From assembly GCF_025210435.1 (NCBI RefSeq), contig NZ_JAOART010000067.1, positions 1 to 64,000 of the forward strand: DNA of 64,000 nt. Direction: 5' to 3'. This DNA comes from Anaeromicrobium sp. GTDB lineage: Bacteria; Bacillota; Clostridia; Peptostreptococcales; Thermotaleaceae. Position 1 is the stretch's first letter. The number at the start of each line of letters is the position of its first letter. Shown here piece by piece: positions 7,354 to 16,424 of this stretch. A program made the translations under genes and the position numbers. The notes beneath the pieces were generated by a model. The model was not told where the DNA came from. It saw nothing but the letters and a program-made list of their open reading frames with translations, and searched no databases.

Positions 7354-9543
7354 TTATTTCACATATTTAAAATAGTCTTCCTTTGTGGGACCTGATACTT
7401 TCATATCTGGTTCTATTCCTACTCCTAATACATTTTTATCTCCCACATACCACTTGTGATTTACTATGGCTAATAATATATGCTTCTTTTTATGATCATA
7501 AACAACTTGACCTACACCCTTACCAAAGGTCTTTTCACCTATTATAGTTACATTTTCTAATTTGTCCTTTAATCCTAAGGTTAATAACTCTGCTGCACTT
7601 GCCGTGTTTTTGTCTACAAATATATATATTTTTTCAAATTTAGTATGAGCTTCATCTGATATGTACTCATATTTTTTATTATTCTTATCTATGGTACTAC
7701 TCACAACACACTCTGGCAATAATACATCTAATATGACATTGGCACTTTCCGTAGTACCTCCTGGATTATAACGTAGATCTATTATTAACTTTTTCTTTTC
7801 TGAATTATCTATAGAGTCTATAAACTTTATAAATTGTTCATCCGTATTTAAATAAAAATTATCTATCTTCACATAGGATAGTTCCTTATCTACCCAAGTA
7901 TAGAGTTTACTTTCTTCTTCTTCCTTTGACATAGAATCATAGTCCTTACCATAAATACTATATGTGAAAATATCGTCTTCCTTTTTTAATTCACTTAGTA
8001 ATTTGTCCACCTTTTCATTAGACAAATCCTTTTTATTTAAGTAACCTTTTATTTCCTTATCATAATCTTTTAATTGTCCATAATATAAATATTCTTCTTT
8101 AAATAACTCATCTATTAAACCTATTATAGGTTTATCCATCTGCTGTATATACTCTTTTACAAATAAAGCATTAGTATCTATAGGATCTATATTTAATGAC
8201 TTATCTGCAAAATCCCCAGCATTGTTAAAGTCATCTAAATACAAATAACACATACTTATGGAACTTAAAACCATACTATTTTCAGGATCTATACTATATA
8301 TGTTTTTGTATTCATCTATGGCCTCTTTATACTTTAATAATTGAAAATAACTATTTCCTAGATACAAGGAAATTCCATAATTCTTTTCAAAGATTTTTTC
8401 ATACTCTAATCCAATTTCTATTACCTTTTCATATCTTTTATTCAAATAAAGGGATGCTAATTTTCCTTCGTAGGCACTTTCAAAATCAGGTTCCAAATCT
8501 ATGGATTTATTAAAATTTTCTATAGCCCTTTTATAATCTCCCTTAGTTATTTCCACATCGCCTAATAGGGTATATGCAGTATAACTATCATTATTTAGGT
8601 CTATAGCTTTTTTTCCATATTCATAGGCCTTTTCCAATTCTCCTAACTCCCTATAGGTATAACCTATGGCAACATGATAATATTCATTTTTCCTATCCTT
8701 TTCAATGGCCCTTTTAAAGTAATTTAGTGCATCCTCAAATCGTCCTTCCCCATAAGCCATTCTTCCCATTTCACACTCTAAATTTCCTTTTTCAGAAAAT
8801 TTTTCAATATAATCATGATAGAATTCTTTAATTTTATCATAATCTCCTATGGTCTTTAAAACTTCGGCCTTGTCATAATATATATTTTCATTGTCAGGAT
8901 AGGTTTTCATTAAATTATCTATATATGTAAGAGCTTCCCCTTCTTTGCTATCATAAAGATAACAATATACTTTAAATAAATGGGTATTTATACTATCCTT
9001 ATTGTATTCTAAATATTTATTAAAGGCTTCTAGGGCTTTTTTATATTCTCCCTTTTCATAATAACATCTTCCCATTCCAAAATAGGATTCGTAATATTCT
9101 GTTGTAGTCTCTGCTGCTTTTTTATAATAATCTAGTGCCCTATCAACATGACCTAATTCAAAATAGGCCTTTGCCCCATTAAAATATTCTACATGATCAT
9201 TAGGTAAGATCCTTAGGGATTCTTTTATATATTTAATACTTTTTTCATAATCCCCTAATTCATAATATGCCCAACTTAAATTATTAAGAGGTGTATCCCA
9301 TAATTCATCATCTTTTTCATATATTTTCTTAGGGTGCTTTAAAAAATCATCCTTATATTTTGGTGATTCTTTCAATGATTTTTCAAAATATCCTATTGCT
9401 TCTTCATACTTTTCTTCATCCATTAATTCTAATCCAGTTTTGTTGTACTCATACATTAGATCAGATATGGCATTAGTAATATTAGTACTTAGTATAATTG
9501 TTATAGCTGCTCCTAAAAATATACTTCTTACTTTCTTAAACAC
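7354..9543 (-). CDS. TPR-repeat protein with C-terminal S41 (tail-specific) protease domain
   Basis: A membrane-anchored protein of about 729 residues. An N-terminal hydrophobic segment (about 8-26) is a signal anchor. Residues about 30-470 are tandem tetratricopeptide repeats, with many Y-x-x-A-I-x-Y/D-Y/F patterns. The C-terminal 170 residues form an S41 peptidase domain: substrate-strand motif IDLRYNPGG, catalytic serine in NTASAAELL (about 650) and general-base lysine in GEKTFGKG (about 672). No PDZ domain is visible, unlike CtpA. The GTG at 9552 overlaps the GGGAG ribosome site, so I prefer the next GTG at 9543, eight bases after it. TPR plus S41 suggests a surface assembly that recruits and clips proteins. 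A 158-bp repeat sits just upstream. Confidence 0.85.
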   Translation of the reverse strand: MFKKVRSIFLGAAITIILSTNITNAISDLMYEYNKTGLELMDEEKYEEAIGYFEKSLKESPKYKDDFLKHPKKIYEKDDELWDTPLNNLSWAYYELGDYEKSIKYIKESLRILPNDHVEYFNGAKAYFELGHVDRALDYYKKAAETTTEYYESYFGMGRCYYEKGEYKKALEAFNKYLEYNKDSINTHLFKVYCYLYDSKEGEALTYIDNLMKTYPDNENIYYDKAEVLKTIGDYDKIKEFYHDYIEKFSEKGNLECEMGRMAYGEGRFEDALNYFKRAIEKDRKNEYYHVAIGYTYRELGELEKAYEYGKKAIDLNNDSYTAYTLLGDVEITKGDYKRAIENFNKSIDLEPDFESAYEGKLASLYLNKRYEKVIEIGLEYEKIFEKNYGISLYLGNSYFQLLKYKEAIDEYKNIYSIDPENSMVLSSISMCYLYLDDFNNAGDFADKSLNIDPIDTNALFVKEYIQQMDKPIIGLIDELFKEEYLYYGQLKDYDKEIKGYLNKKDLSNEKVDKLLSELKKEDDIFTYSIYGKDYDSMSKEEEESKLYTWVDKELSYVKIDNFYLNTDEQFIKFIDSIDNSEKKKLIIDLRYNPGGTTESANVILDVLLPECVVSSTIDKNNKKYEYISDEAHTKFEKIYIFVDKNTASAAELLTLGLKDKLENVTIIGEKTFGKGVGQVVYDHKKKHILLAIVNHKWYVGDKNVLGVGIEPDMKVSGPTKEDYFKYVK

Positions 9544-9585
9544 CCATTTCACTCCCTATATTTATGCCCTTATATTTTGCATGTA

Positions 9586-9743
9586 AGGCATATGAAAAAA
9601 ATAAACTAGTCAGGTCCCTGAGGGATTTGAATTATTTTCAAGGCATGGTGAGTGAGCATATTAAACATATGTAAACGACTCCATAACGAAGAAAATAATT
9701 CAAATAACCAGTGAAATGACTAATTTATTTTTTGAATATGCCT
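9586..9743 (+). mobile_element. MITE-like 158-bp repeat, full copy 1
   Basis: It starts AGGCATATGAAAAAAATAAA and ends with the imperfect inverse ATTTATTTTTTGAATATGCCT. The copies at 52742-52899 (inverted) and 61942-62099 have exactly the same length. An internal pair ATTATTTTC/GAAAATAAT adds to the fold. TA lies on both flanks, compatible with a TA target duplication. It encodes no protein. It occupies the region just upstream of the TPR-protease gene and may influence its expression. Confidence 0.8.
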
Positions 9744-9800
9744 AAGACTATTATATACTAAATTGAAGATATTGTAAGTTCTTTATTTCAAATAAATATA

Positions 9801-9857
9801 TGTTTTCCCTTATAGGCAAGTTACTGTATAAAGAAAGCTTAGTGTTACGAAATCTAT
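9801..9857 (-). mobile_element. half copy of the 233-bp repeat
   Basis: The reverse complement of the left arm of the 233-bp family (ATAGATTTCGTAACACTAAG through CCTATAAGGGAAAA). The centre and the other arm are absent, so this is a truncated, probably immobile remnant. Confidence 0.8.
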
Positions 9858-9877
9858 AAACCTATGCTTCACACAAT

Positions 9878-9906
9878 TTAGACCTAGCTATCTAATAGCT
9901 AGGTCT
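9878..9906 (-). terminator. terminator overlapping the stop codon of the TudS-like gene
   Basis: TTAGACCTAGCTA and its reverse complement form a 13-bp stem across the TAG stop codon at 9890-9888. No long T-run follows on the minus strand, so it may be a weak terminator. Confidence 0.55.
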
Positions 9907-10385
9907 AAAAAATCCCTCAATTCTTTCATGAATTCTCTATTCTCTTCATGTTCCATATAACTCGTTGGTACATCCATGTAATTCATTTCAATTTCATATT
10001 TATTTAAAATATCAAATAGCTCTTCAAAAAATATTCCCATGTCTCCCCTTATTCCACAAGTTGGACTTTTATTTATTCCTATAATCCCAATAATATTGTA
10101 TCCATTTTCCATATAATTTTTTATAGTATATACTAAATCCTTAGCAAGGCCTTTACATAAAATTCTATATTCATTAGTATCATATTCCTTCTTACTCATG
10201 GGATTTCTTTCTATTCCCTTGTGAATCATTTCTGCACAGGGTATTTGTACTATACCTATGTTCCTTTTCATAATCTCCATTACTACATGGTTATAAGTGC
10301 CTTTTCCTCTTGCTAGGGGATATACTACAGCATTTTGATTTAATATACAATGGGATAAAAATATGAGATTTTTTTCTCTTTCCAT
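9888..10385 (-). CDS. CD3072-type TudS-related putative desulfidase
   Basis: A 165-residue protein of the DUF523/TudS superfamily. TudS is a [4Fe-4S] enzyme that removes sulfur from thiouracil. Candidate cluster ligands are the cysteines in SHCILNQN (13), IPCAEM (about 50) and SPTCGIRGD (about 110). The gene follows an ECF S-component by 9 bp, the pairing I know from Clostridioides difficile CD3072-CD3073. Import and desulfuration of a thio-compound is therefore the likely joint role. ATG at 10385 has an AAGG ribosome site and lies directly after the S-component stop. The substrate is unknown. Confidence 0.8.
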   Translation of the reverse strand: MEREKNLIFLSHCILNQNAVVYPLARGKGTYNHVVMEIMKRNIGIVQIPCAEMIHKGIERNPMSKKEYDTNEYRILCKGLAKDLVYTIKNYMENGYNIIGIIGINKSPTCGIRGDMGIFFEELFDILNKYEIEMNYMDVPTSYMEHEENREFMKELRDFLDLAIR

Positions 10386-10394
10386 AAAAAGACC

Positions 10395-10943
10395 TTATGC
10401 CTTTGCCCTAGGTATTATAGGCTTTAATCTTACAAGTAAAAATGACACAAATATACAACTAGCTATTTTATCTATAATATTAGATACTACCCTTGGAATA
10501 AATGCTGCTGGCATGAGCTTTTGCCCTGATTTAACTAGCCAAGTAAATATAACATCATTACCATCCCCAGTTATTCCACCAAATACATATACGGCTATTG
10601 GAGTTCCTATTAATGGTGCAACTATGGCCAATATGATTCCTGTAATTAGGGCCGTTTTAAAATTAAATTCGTATCTTTTAGCTATATATCCCACCACAAG
10701 ACCCACCACAATATTTACTAATGCAAAGGGCATGGTCTTAGGATTTGTTATGATTCCTTGAATTATATTAGTAAGTCCCCCTGATATGGCTCCATAAACT
10801 GGTCCTAAAATACATGCTGTAAATATGGTTCCCACCGTGTCCAAGTATAGACTTGAAAACTTTAGCATATGTGTAATTGTTCCTAATACCACATTGATAG
10901 CTATTCCCAATGAGACAAAAGTGATTTTTCTAGTATTGTTCAT
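10395..10943 (-). CDS. CD3073-type ECF transporter S component
   Basis: A 182-residue membrane protein with five or six hydrophobic segments, typical of the substrate-binding S-component of energy-coupling-factor vitamin transporters. The N-terminal helix and the GTIFTACILGPVYGAISGGLTN stretch (about 39-60) match the family. No EcfA or EcfT gene is in the window, so it presumably uses a shared energising module encoded elsewhere. It is co-transcribed with, and upstream of, the TudS-like desulfidase gene, which points to a sulfur-containing base, nucleoside or vitamin-like substrate. AGGAGGGG precedes ATG at 10943. Confidence 0.82.
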   Translation of the reverse strand: MNNTRKITFVSLGIAINVVLGTITHMLKFSSLYLDTVGTIFTACILGPVYGAISGGLTNIIQGIITNPKTMPFALVNIVVGLVVGYIAKRYEFNFKTALITGIILAIVAPLIGTPIAVYVFGGITGDGNDVIFTWLVKSGQKLMPAAFIPRVVSNIIDKIASCIFVSFLLVRLKPIIPRAKA

Positions 10944-11049
10944 AATACCCCTCCTAAACTCTTCTTCGTCTCAATTGTAAATAATTGTATTAATAGTGTC
11001 TAATAGAAATTTCCTATTCTAATTTAAAACTCATAACTATTCTGAATGA

Positions 11050-13641
11050 TTAATCTCCCTCATAAAAATTAAGTACAGATTTTATTCTCAAGTTATCTAA
11101 TTCATATATAGTCACATTCATATAGTGTCCAATAGACACTGTTATAACTTCCATTTTAGAGTCTCCATTTAAGTCTGCAAAATAAACTCTATATTCATTA
11201 GAATAGATCATGTCTGAGGATATATCCTCTACAAATATTGAATTTCCTTCCTTTTCCATATAAAGTTGAAACTTTTTAGCCTTCTCTTTATCAGGTGACT
11301 GAATTTCTTCCATATATACTTTTTCATTCTTGCCATCATTGTCTAGATCAACTAAATAGGATTTATCCACATGTAGTTCTTCTATTTTTCTTGGTACACC
11401 ATTCCAATCTCCATTTATACCTATTATAAAATCTCCCCTATTTTCTATTATGGTAGGTATCTTTACACTGAGGATAGATTCTCCACTAGCCTGGGATATA
11501 TATAAGGTAGGGTTATCTCCCGTTACTTTTCCTATTTCTTCCCCCTTAAAATAGAACCTATATTTTTCTCCTCCCCTTACTAATTGAGTATGGACATAAT
11601 CTTCTTCTATAAAATCTGTAGGCATTTTAAAATCGTATATACTATACCAATTTCCATCTTTAGAACCACCAAGAACATGGGCCTTAGAAAAAACTCCATC
11701 CTTATCTTTAAATGCAAATACTATGGGGTGAAATTCATTTATGGCATTTTTCCCTGATTTATCTAAATCTAGTACATTATCTTCATTTTCCACATGATAG
11801 GTGGATCTATATCCATTAGGGTCATTATATTCTATAGTCTCATCGTCTAGCCAAACAGGTTTAGCTTCTCTTCCTCTTATGGTATTTATTAGCTTATTTT
11901 CCTTTTTATTTAAATCATATAAGTATATATTTACTGGTCTATTATCTTTAGCAAAATCTTTTGATTGATCCACAGCAAACATAAGGGGATAGTCACTATA
12001 AACTAACTTTTCCCTATTCATATTTAAATCGTATTCAGAGTTCAGACTTAAAGATGAGGTATCATATTCCTTTATATTTAAGTTATGTCCATCTATTTTA
12101 TAAAAGGCATCTCCAATAACTCCTGGGGAACCCTTTTCTAACCATAAAATATTATCTTTCCATCCAACAAAATTAACAAATTCATTCTCATATTTAAATT
12201 TAAATACATCCTTATATCTTTCAACTATTCTTCCATCACCTTTCATAAGTACTATAGTCTCAATAGAGTTTACAGCTATATACTCCTCACTAGGTGATAT
12301 GGTATAAGTAAAATAATTGTCTGAATATATTTCTTTCTTGTTTCCATTATAATCATATTTTACTAGTACTTCTTTAGAATCTTCTCCATTTCCCACTGTC
12401 TTTATAAAGTATATATGATCACCAAGTGAAGTTATATCTTGGTGTTTTTTCACTTCTATTTCATTTTTCATCTCTTCCCTGTTTTCTAACATATTAATAG
12501 TAGTAACTTTTAATATGCCATCTTCAAGTCTTTCATATAGTACCTTATTTTCTCCATACTTAGTAATATCTTTAATATGATTTATTTCTTCCTTTGAAAT
12601 TCCTAATTTTTTTCTTTCACTATTACCCATATTAATTAGGTCCTTATGGCCATAGAATTGTCCCTTTCTAAATAGTCCATATCCACCTTTAAAATCCGTA
12701 TCTTCAAATAAATACTGACCTTCTTTAGAAGTGAATAAACCATCTAAAAAGTGTTCTATTTCCCCGGAAAAGTCATATTCATTTTTTTCAAGTAGTGGTA
12801 TGTAAACTAATAATATTCTCTTAGTTATGCTATCTTCTCCATTTGAATACTTTTCCTTATAACTTTTTAATACTTCCCTATTGATTTTTCCATCATTGTA
12901 TTCAAAGATAGGTGTATTATCCAGTCCATAGAAATATATTCTTAAATAAAATTCATATTGCCTTACCATTGTGTCTTTGTGTTTACTATTTGGGTAATTT
13001 TTTATAAACTTCTCAATTAATCCTATTCTATCGTATAATTCATTAAATGATATTAGTAATGCTCCATCGGATACGTCCTTTTTATTTGCTAATTCCTTTT
13101 GAATAAATATGTAGTCTTTCATTGCTTTACTTATGTACTCATTATATTTATCTACCCAATAGAGCTCATCTACAAAATATATTTCGCCTTCATCACTAAT
13201 GGCCTTACAATGTCTATCTTGTAATTTCACTATGTATTTATCTATTATCACATCTCCTGTTTTCTCATAGATACTACTTAATATGGCAGATTCTCCATCT
13301 CCATTTAACTTAAATAGCCTTTCTTGAAATTCCTTTGAATTATATTCATTCTCAAAAGTTATTTCAATGTATTTTTGTCTATATTCTATTAATTTTTCTA
13401 TTATTTCATCTCCTTCTTCCTTTGAAATAGACCCTATCTTTTCATCTACAAATTGAAATATTTCATCATAATTTTTTTCTTCCTCTATCATATTTTCTAA
13501 TTGCCCTAAAACTTTGCTTTCAGCCTTTTTAACCTCTTTAGTAGTTTGTGAATCATTTGTACTAACCTCTTTCTTCTTATCTCCACAACCACTGAGGGCA
13601 ACTACAAGTACTAATATGAATACATACACTATTCTTCTCAT
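11050..13641 (-). CDS. large hypothetical lipoprotein with beta-propeller-like centre and C-terminal DxDxDG loops
   Basis: A lipoprotein of about 863 residues. The signal peptide ends in the lipobox VALSGC. The ATG at 13641 is chosen because the ATG two codons earlier directly touches the GGGGGA ribosome site. Residues about 40-300 are predicted helical and charged. About 330-680 are strand-rich, with repeated D-x-x-Y/W motifs like DPP-IV or WD40-type propeller blades. The C-terminal part contains VDLDNDGKNE (about 775) and ADLNGDSKME (about 833), calcium-binding loops of the FG-GAP/VCBS type. It would sit on the outer membrane face. I do not recognise a characterised family; a sensor or binding protein is only a guess. 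Confidence 0.75.
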   Translation of the reverse strand: MRRIVYVFILVLVVALSGCGDKKKEVSTNDSQTTKEVKKAESKVLGQLENMIEEEKNYDEIFQFVDEKIGSISKEEGDEIIEKLIEYRQKYIEITFENEYNSKEFQERLFKLNGDGESAILSSIYEKTGDVIIDKYIVKLQDRHCKAISDEGEIYFVDELYWVDKYNEYISKAMKDYIFIQKELANKKDVSDGALLISFNELYDRIGLIEKFIKNYPNSKHKDTMVRQYEFYLRIYFYGLDNTPIFEYNDGKINREVLKSYKEKYSNGEDSITKRILLVYIPLLEKNEYDFSGEIEHFLDGLFTSKEGQYLFEDTDFKGGYGLFRKGQFYGHKDLINMGNSERKKLGISKEEINHIKDITKYGENKVLYERLEDGILKVTTINMLENREEMKNEIEVKKHQDITSLGDHIYFIKTVGNGEDSKEVLVKYDYNGNKKEIYSDNYFTYTISPSEEYIAVNSIETIVLMKGDGRIVERYKDVFKFKYENEFVNFVGWKDNILWLEKGSPGVIGDAFYKIDGHNLNIKEYDTSSLSLNSEYDLNMNREKLVYSDYPLMFAVDQSKDFAKDNRPVNIYLYDLNKKENKLINTIRGREAKPVWLDDETIEYNDPNGYRSTYHVENEDNVLDLDKSGKNAINEFHPIVFAFKDKDGVFSKAHVLGGSKDGNWYSIYDFKMPTDFIEEDYVHTQLVRGGEKYRFYFKGEEIGKVTGDNPTLYISQASGESILSVKIPTIIENRGDFIIGINGDWNGVPRKIEELHVDKSYLVDLDNDGKNEKVYMEEIQSPDKEKAKKFQLYMEKEGNSIFVEDISSDMIYSNEYRVYFADLNGDSKMEVITVSIGHYMNVTIYELDNLRIKSVLNFYEGD

Positions 13642-13750
13642 TCTCATTCCCCCTTAATTTTATAAGTGCAAAATCATTTATTTCCCTACTATCATTATAA
13701 ATTATAATAGATGTTTTTATAAAATATTGTTGAAATTTGTAATAAAAACG

Positions 13751-13788
13751 AAAAATAGGAAATAGTTCTAGAACTATTTCCTATTTTT
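13751..13788 (-). terminator. terminator of the blaI-blaR-like operon
   Basis: A near-perfect palindrome (AAATAGGAAATAGTTC and complement, 17-18 bp arms) with A/T runs on both ends, directly after the stop codon at 13799. Confidence 0.9.
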
Positions 13789-13798
13789 CATCTATTCT

Positions 13799-15247
13799 TC
13801 ATAAATTTTCTTTATACCTTATCCATTTTAATGGATCTTCTGCTTTTCCATCATTTCTTACTTCTAGATGTAAATTAGGTCTTGTAGCCATTCCTGTCTT
13901 TCCAAGGGTCCCTATTATCTGTCCCTTTTCAACCTGTTCTCCCTCTTTAACTAACATATCCGTTAAATGACTATATAATGTGACTATCTTATCATTATGC
14001 ATTATTATTATGGTATTTCCGTATCCCCCTAGTACCTTACTTTCAATTACTACTCCCTTTTCTGCCGCTATTACACCGTAACCAATTTCCCCTTCCACAT
14101 CTATTCCCGTGTGTAATTTTTCTACTTTAAGTATGGGATGTGTTTTCTTTCCAAATGTGTTTCCTATTTTATGAGAATTTGGTACGGGCCATATCATATC
14201 TAATTCCTTAGACTCTTGTTTTGGGCTTATTTTAGGTATATGGTCACCATTACCTAAAAAAGCACATCCCATTAGTACCATAATTAGAATTGATAAGATA
14301 GATAATCTATATGTATTCCTATTAAAGGATTTAATTAACTTCATACGTTTCTTTAAATTACTTTTGTTTCCTAACATTCCCATTACCCCCATATGTACAA
14401 ATTCTTTTTCATTGTTACTGAGAAGATTTATTATAGTATGTCCATAGTCTATATTCTCCTTTGGACTTATATAGGAAAGGGCTAAACTATCACAGGCTAT
14501 TTCACAATCTTGTCTCATTTTATAAAATCCAAACCAAATGATTGGATTAAACCAATGTATTATTTTAAATAGATTCACAAGGCCTAATACAATCATGTCT
14601 TTTCTTTTTTCATGGGCTAATTCATGACATATAATATACCTAATTTCTTCATGATCTATTTTCTTGTCTATATCCATGGGAATTAAAATTTGGGGCCTTA
14701 TTATTCCATATAAGCATGGGCTAGTAACCACATTTGTGTATATAATTTTCATATTTCTTTTTATATTCATCTTACCTTTATATCTATTGAATATATTTAA
14801 TATATAATTATCTACCCCCATGGAATTTTCATATAGTTCCCTCTTAAATTTGTAGTTTATAGTAATCATACCAAGAGCTAATATTATAGCCCCTATAGCC
14901 CATACACCAAAGAAGTACATATATATTTTCTCATCCATATTCCCATAGTTTAAATTAAATAATCCCCTATTTTTCATTAGTATATTATTAATATAGTTTT
15001 CTTCCATCATTAGATTTCCCATGTTTGTATAGATCTTCTCTAATGTTTCATTTTTAGATATATTAACATTAACTGTTAATCCATAGGGATATATTAAATT
15101 GGTAATTAATATAATCCATAAATAATAATCTCCCTTACTGCCCAATTTATTTCTAAAAATCATCTTTACTAATAATATAACTATTATTAGTGCACTCCCC
15201 TTTAGAGAAGATTTCATAATAAAGTTTAATACATCTACATATCCCAT
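13799..15247 (-). CDS. BlaR1-type M56 membrane peptidase fused to an M23 peptidoglycan peptidase domain
   Basis: A protein of about 482 residues. The N-terminal part has four or five membrane helices. Between helices three and four is an M56 (BlaR1/MecR1) metalloprotease with the zinc motif HELAHEKRKD (about 203-212). Classical BlaR1 ends in a penicillin-binding sensor. This protein instead ends in an M23 (LytM/NlpD-type) domain (about 350-475) with HTGIDVEG, YSHLTDM and NLHLEV, all zinc and catalytic positions present. The BlaI-type repressor gene lies immediately upstream, ending 13 bp before this ATG. The cytosolic M56 site presumably cleaves the repressor when the outer M23 domain meets cell-wall peptides or damage. 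An alternative GTG start lies four codons upstream. Confidence 0.88.
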   Translation of the reverse strand: MGYVDVLNFIMKSSLKGSALIIVILLVKMIFRNKLGSKGDYYLWIILITNLIYPYGLTVNVNISKNETLEKIYTNMGNLMMEENYINNILMKNRGLFNLNYGNMDEKIYMYFFGVWAIGAIILALGMITINYKFKRELYENSMGVDNYILNIFNRYKGKMNIKRNMKIIYTNVVTSPCLYGIIRPQILIPMDIDKKIDHEEIRYIICHELAHEKRKDMIVLGLVNLFKIIHWFNPIIWFGFYKMRQDCEIACDSLALSYISPKENIDYGHTIINLLSNNEKEFVHMGVMGMLGNKSNLKKRMKLIKSFNRNTYRLSILSILIMVLMGCAFLGNGDHIPKISPKQESKELDMIWPVPNSHKIGNTFGKKTHPILKVEKLHTGIDVEGEIGYGVIAAEKGVVIESKVLGGYGNTIIIMHNDKIVTLYSHLTDMLVKEGEQVEKGQIIGTLGKTGMATRPNLHLEVRNDGKAEDPLKWIRYKENL

Positions 15248-15260
15248 AATTCCTCTCACC

Positions 15261-15626
15261 CTATTTATCTTCTAATATTTTCTTTAACTCCTCCACATCC
15301 TCTTTAGACAATTTCTCCATATGAAGAAAGTTAGCAACTAAAGACTTTACCCCTCCATTATATACCCTTTGCAAAAATGACTTACTTTCCTCTATAACAC
15401 ACTGTTCTTCTCCTATTAATGGAGTATAATAGTACTTTCTATTTTTATTTTCATATGTTATAGCTTCCTTCTTTACCAGCCTACTAAGAAGTGTCTTCAC
15501 TGTAGTTGGTTTCCAATTAGTTTCTTTCTCTAGTTCTTCCATAATTTCCGTAGCAGTCTTTGGATTTTCATTCCAAAGTACCTTCATAATCTTCCATTCT
15601 GAGTCAGATATGGCGGGGATATTCAT
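15261..15626 (-). CDS. BlaI/MecI/CopY family transcriptional repressor
   Basis: A 121-residue winged-helix repressor (helix-turn-helix about 8-75, with WKPTTVKTLLSRL as recognition helix) and a C-terminal dimerisation region (about 80-120). The BlaI family is inactivated by proteolysis by its partner M56 protease, encoded directly downstream. Two 16-bp dyads of the GACTACA-NN-TGTAGTC type lie in its own promoter region, so the operon is almost certainly autorepressed. GGAGGAAAAAA precedes ATG at 15626. No beta-lactamase gene is in the window, so the regulon outside this operon is unknown. Confidence 0.92.
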   Translation of the reverse strand: MNIPAISDSEWKIMKVLWNENPKTATEIMEELEKETNWKPTTVKTLLSRLVKKEAITYENKNRKYYYTPLIGEEQCVIEESKSFLQRVYNGGVKSLVANFLHMEKLSKEDVEELKKILEDK

Positions 15627-15641
15627 ATTTTTTCCTCCTTT

Positions 15642-15702
15642 GTCTACATTTGTAGTCTTTTATTTATACATTAAGACTACACCTGTAGTCATCATTTGTC
15701 AA
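15642..15702 (-). promoter_or_regulatory. promoter with two BlaI-type operator dyads
   Basis: Perfect dyad GACTACACCTGTAGTC at 15675-15690 and near-perfect GTCTACATTTGTAGTC at 15642-15657, 33 bp centre to centre (about three helical turns). Both contain the TACA-NN-TGTA core of BlaI/MecI operators. On the minus strand TTGACA (15702-15697) lies just upstream of the first dyad, so a bound repressor would cover the spacer and -10 region. Confidence 0.85.
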
Positions 15703-15726
15703 GTTTTTTATTCTTTTACAAAAAAG

Positions 15727-15755
15727 TAAAAAACTTTCACCCCTAAGGGCGAAAG
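15727..15755 (-). terminator. terminator overlapping the end of the DUF2238 gene
   Basis: CTTTCACCC/GGGCGAAAG stem (15734-15755) with a CTAA loop that includes the stop codon, followed on the minus strand by a T-run. Confidence 0.75.
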
Positions 15756-16363
15756 CCTAAATTTTTAATTAATCTATCATGATATTTTGTAAAAATTAAT
15801 AATGAAGTTATACTTCCAATTAATGCACAGGTCATATCCCATTGAGTATCCCAAATATCACCTTGAGTTCCTAAAAATGCTTCTGCACCTTCACCTAGTA
15901 CTTTTGCTGCTAAAAACTCTATTAATTCATATAGTGCACTAAATCCCAAGCACATAAATACAACTATAGTAAATAACCATCCACCTGTCCTTAATGGGGT
16001 CTTTCTTATTAACAACTCCCTAATTACAATGGCTGGTATGAATCCCTGGGCTATGTGGCCTAATCTATCATAATAATTTCTCATAAGTCCAAAATAATCC
16101 CTTATATAATCAAATAGTGGGACTTTCGCATAGGTATAATGACCTCCCACCATTAATATAATACAATGAATCCATATTAATGTATATGCAAGATCTGTGA
16201 GCCTAAATTTATTATATGTATAAATTAATATGGGAATAGCTATTAACACAGGAGCTATTTCTAAAAACCAAGTACTTCTTTCATAGGGGTTAATCCCTGA
16301 TACTATTAACATTATTATAGTAGTTACTAGATAAAATATATGAATTTTTTTAACCTTATACAC
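15743..16363 (-). CDS. DUF2238 (YjdF-type) membrane protein
   Basis: A 206-residue membrane protein with six predicted helices. It matches the DUF2238 family through VGGHYTYAKVP (about 72-82), YDRLGHIAQGFIPA (about 98-111) and YELIEF followed by FLGTQGDIWDTQWDM (about 144-180). The conserved His and Asp residues suggest metal or proton chemistry in the membrane, but the family is uncharacterised. The start is GTG at 16363 after AAAGGAGGAG. It is monocistronic, with no functional link to the neighbouring blaI-like operon or the galactose module. Confidence 0.85.
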   Translation of the reverse strand: MYKVKKIHIFYLVTTIIMLIVSGINPYERSTWFLEIAPVLIAIPILIYTYNKFRLTDLAYTLIWIHCIILMVGGHYTYAKVPLFDYIRDYFGLMRNYYDRLGHIAQGFIPAIVIRELLIRKTPLRTGGWLFTIVVFMCLGFSALYELIEFLAAKVLGEGAEAFLGTQGDIWDTQWDMTCALIGSITSLLIFTKYHDRLIKNLGFRP

Positions 16364-16424
16364 TTAATCTCCTCCTTTGAATATATCATACCACAGGAAC
16401 AGTTACTCATGTTTACAAATATAT

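Noticed and set aside
9586..9743. 158-bp repeat as a riboswitch upstream of the TPR-protease gene
   Set aside because: Identical-length copies occur in unrelated places and both orientations, so a mobile element is the simpler reading.
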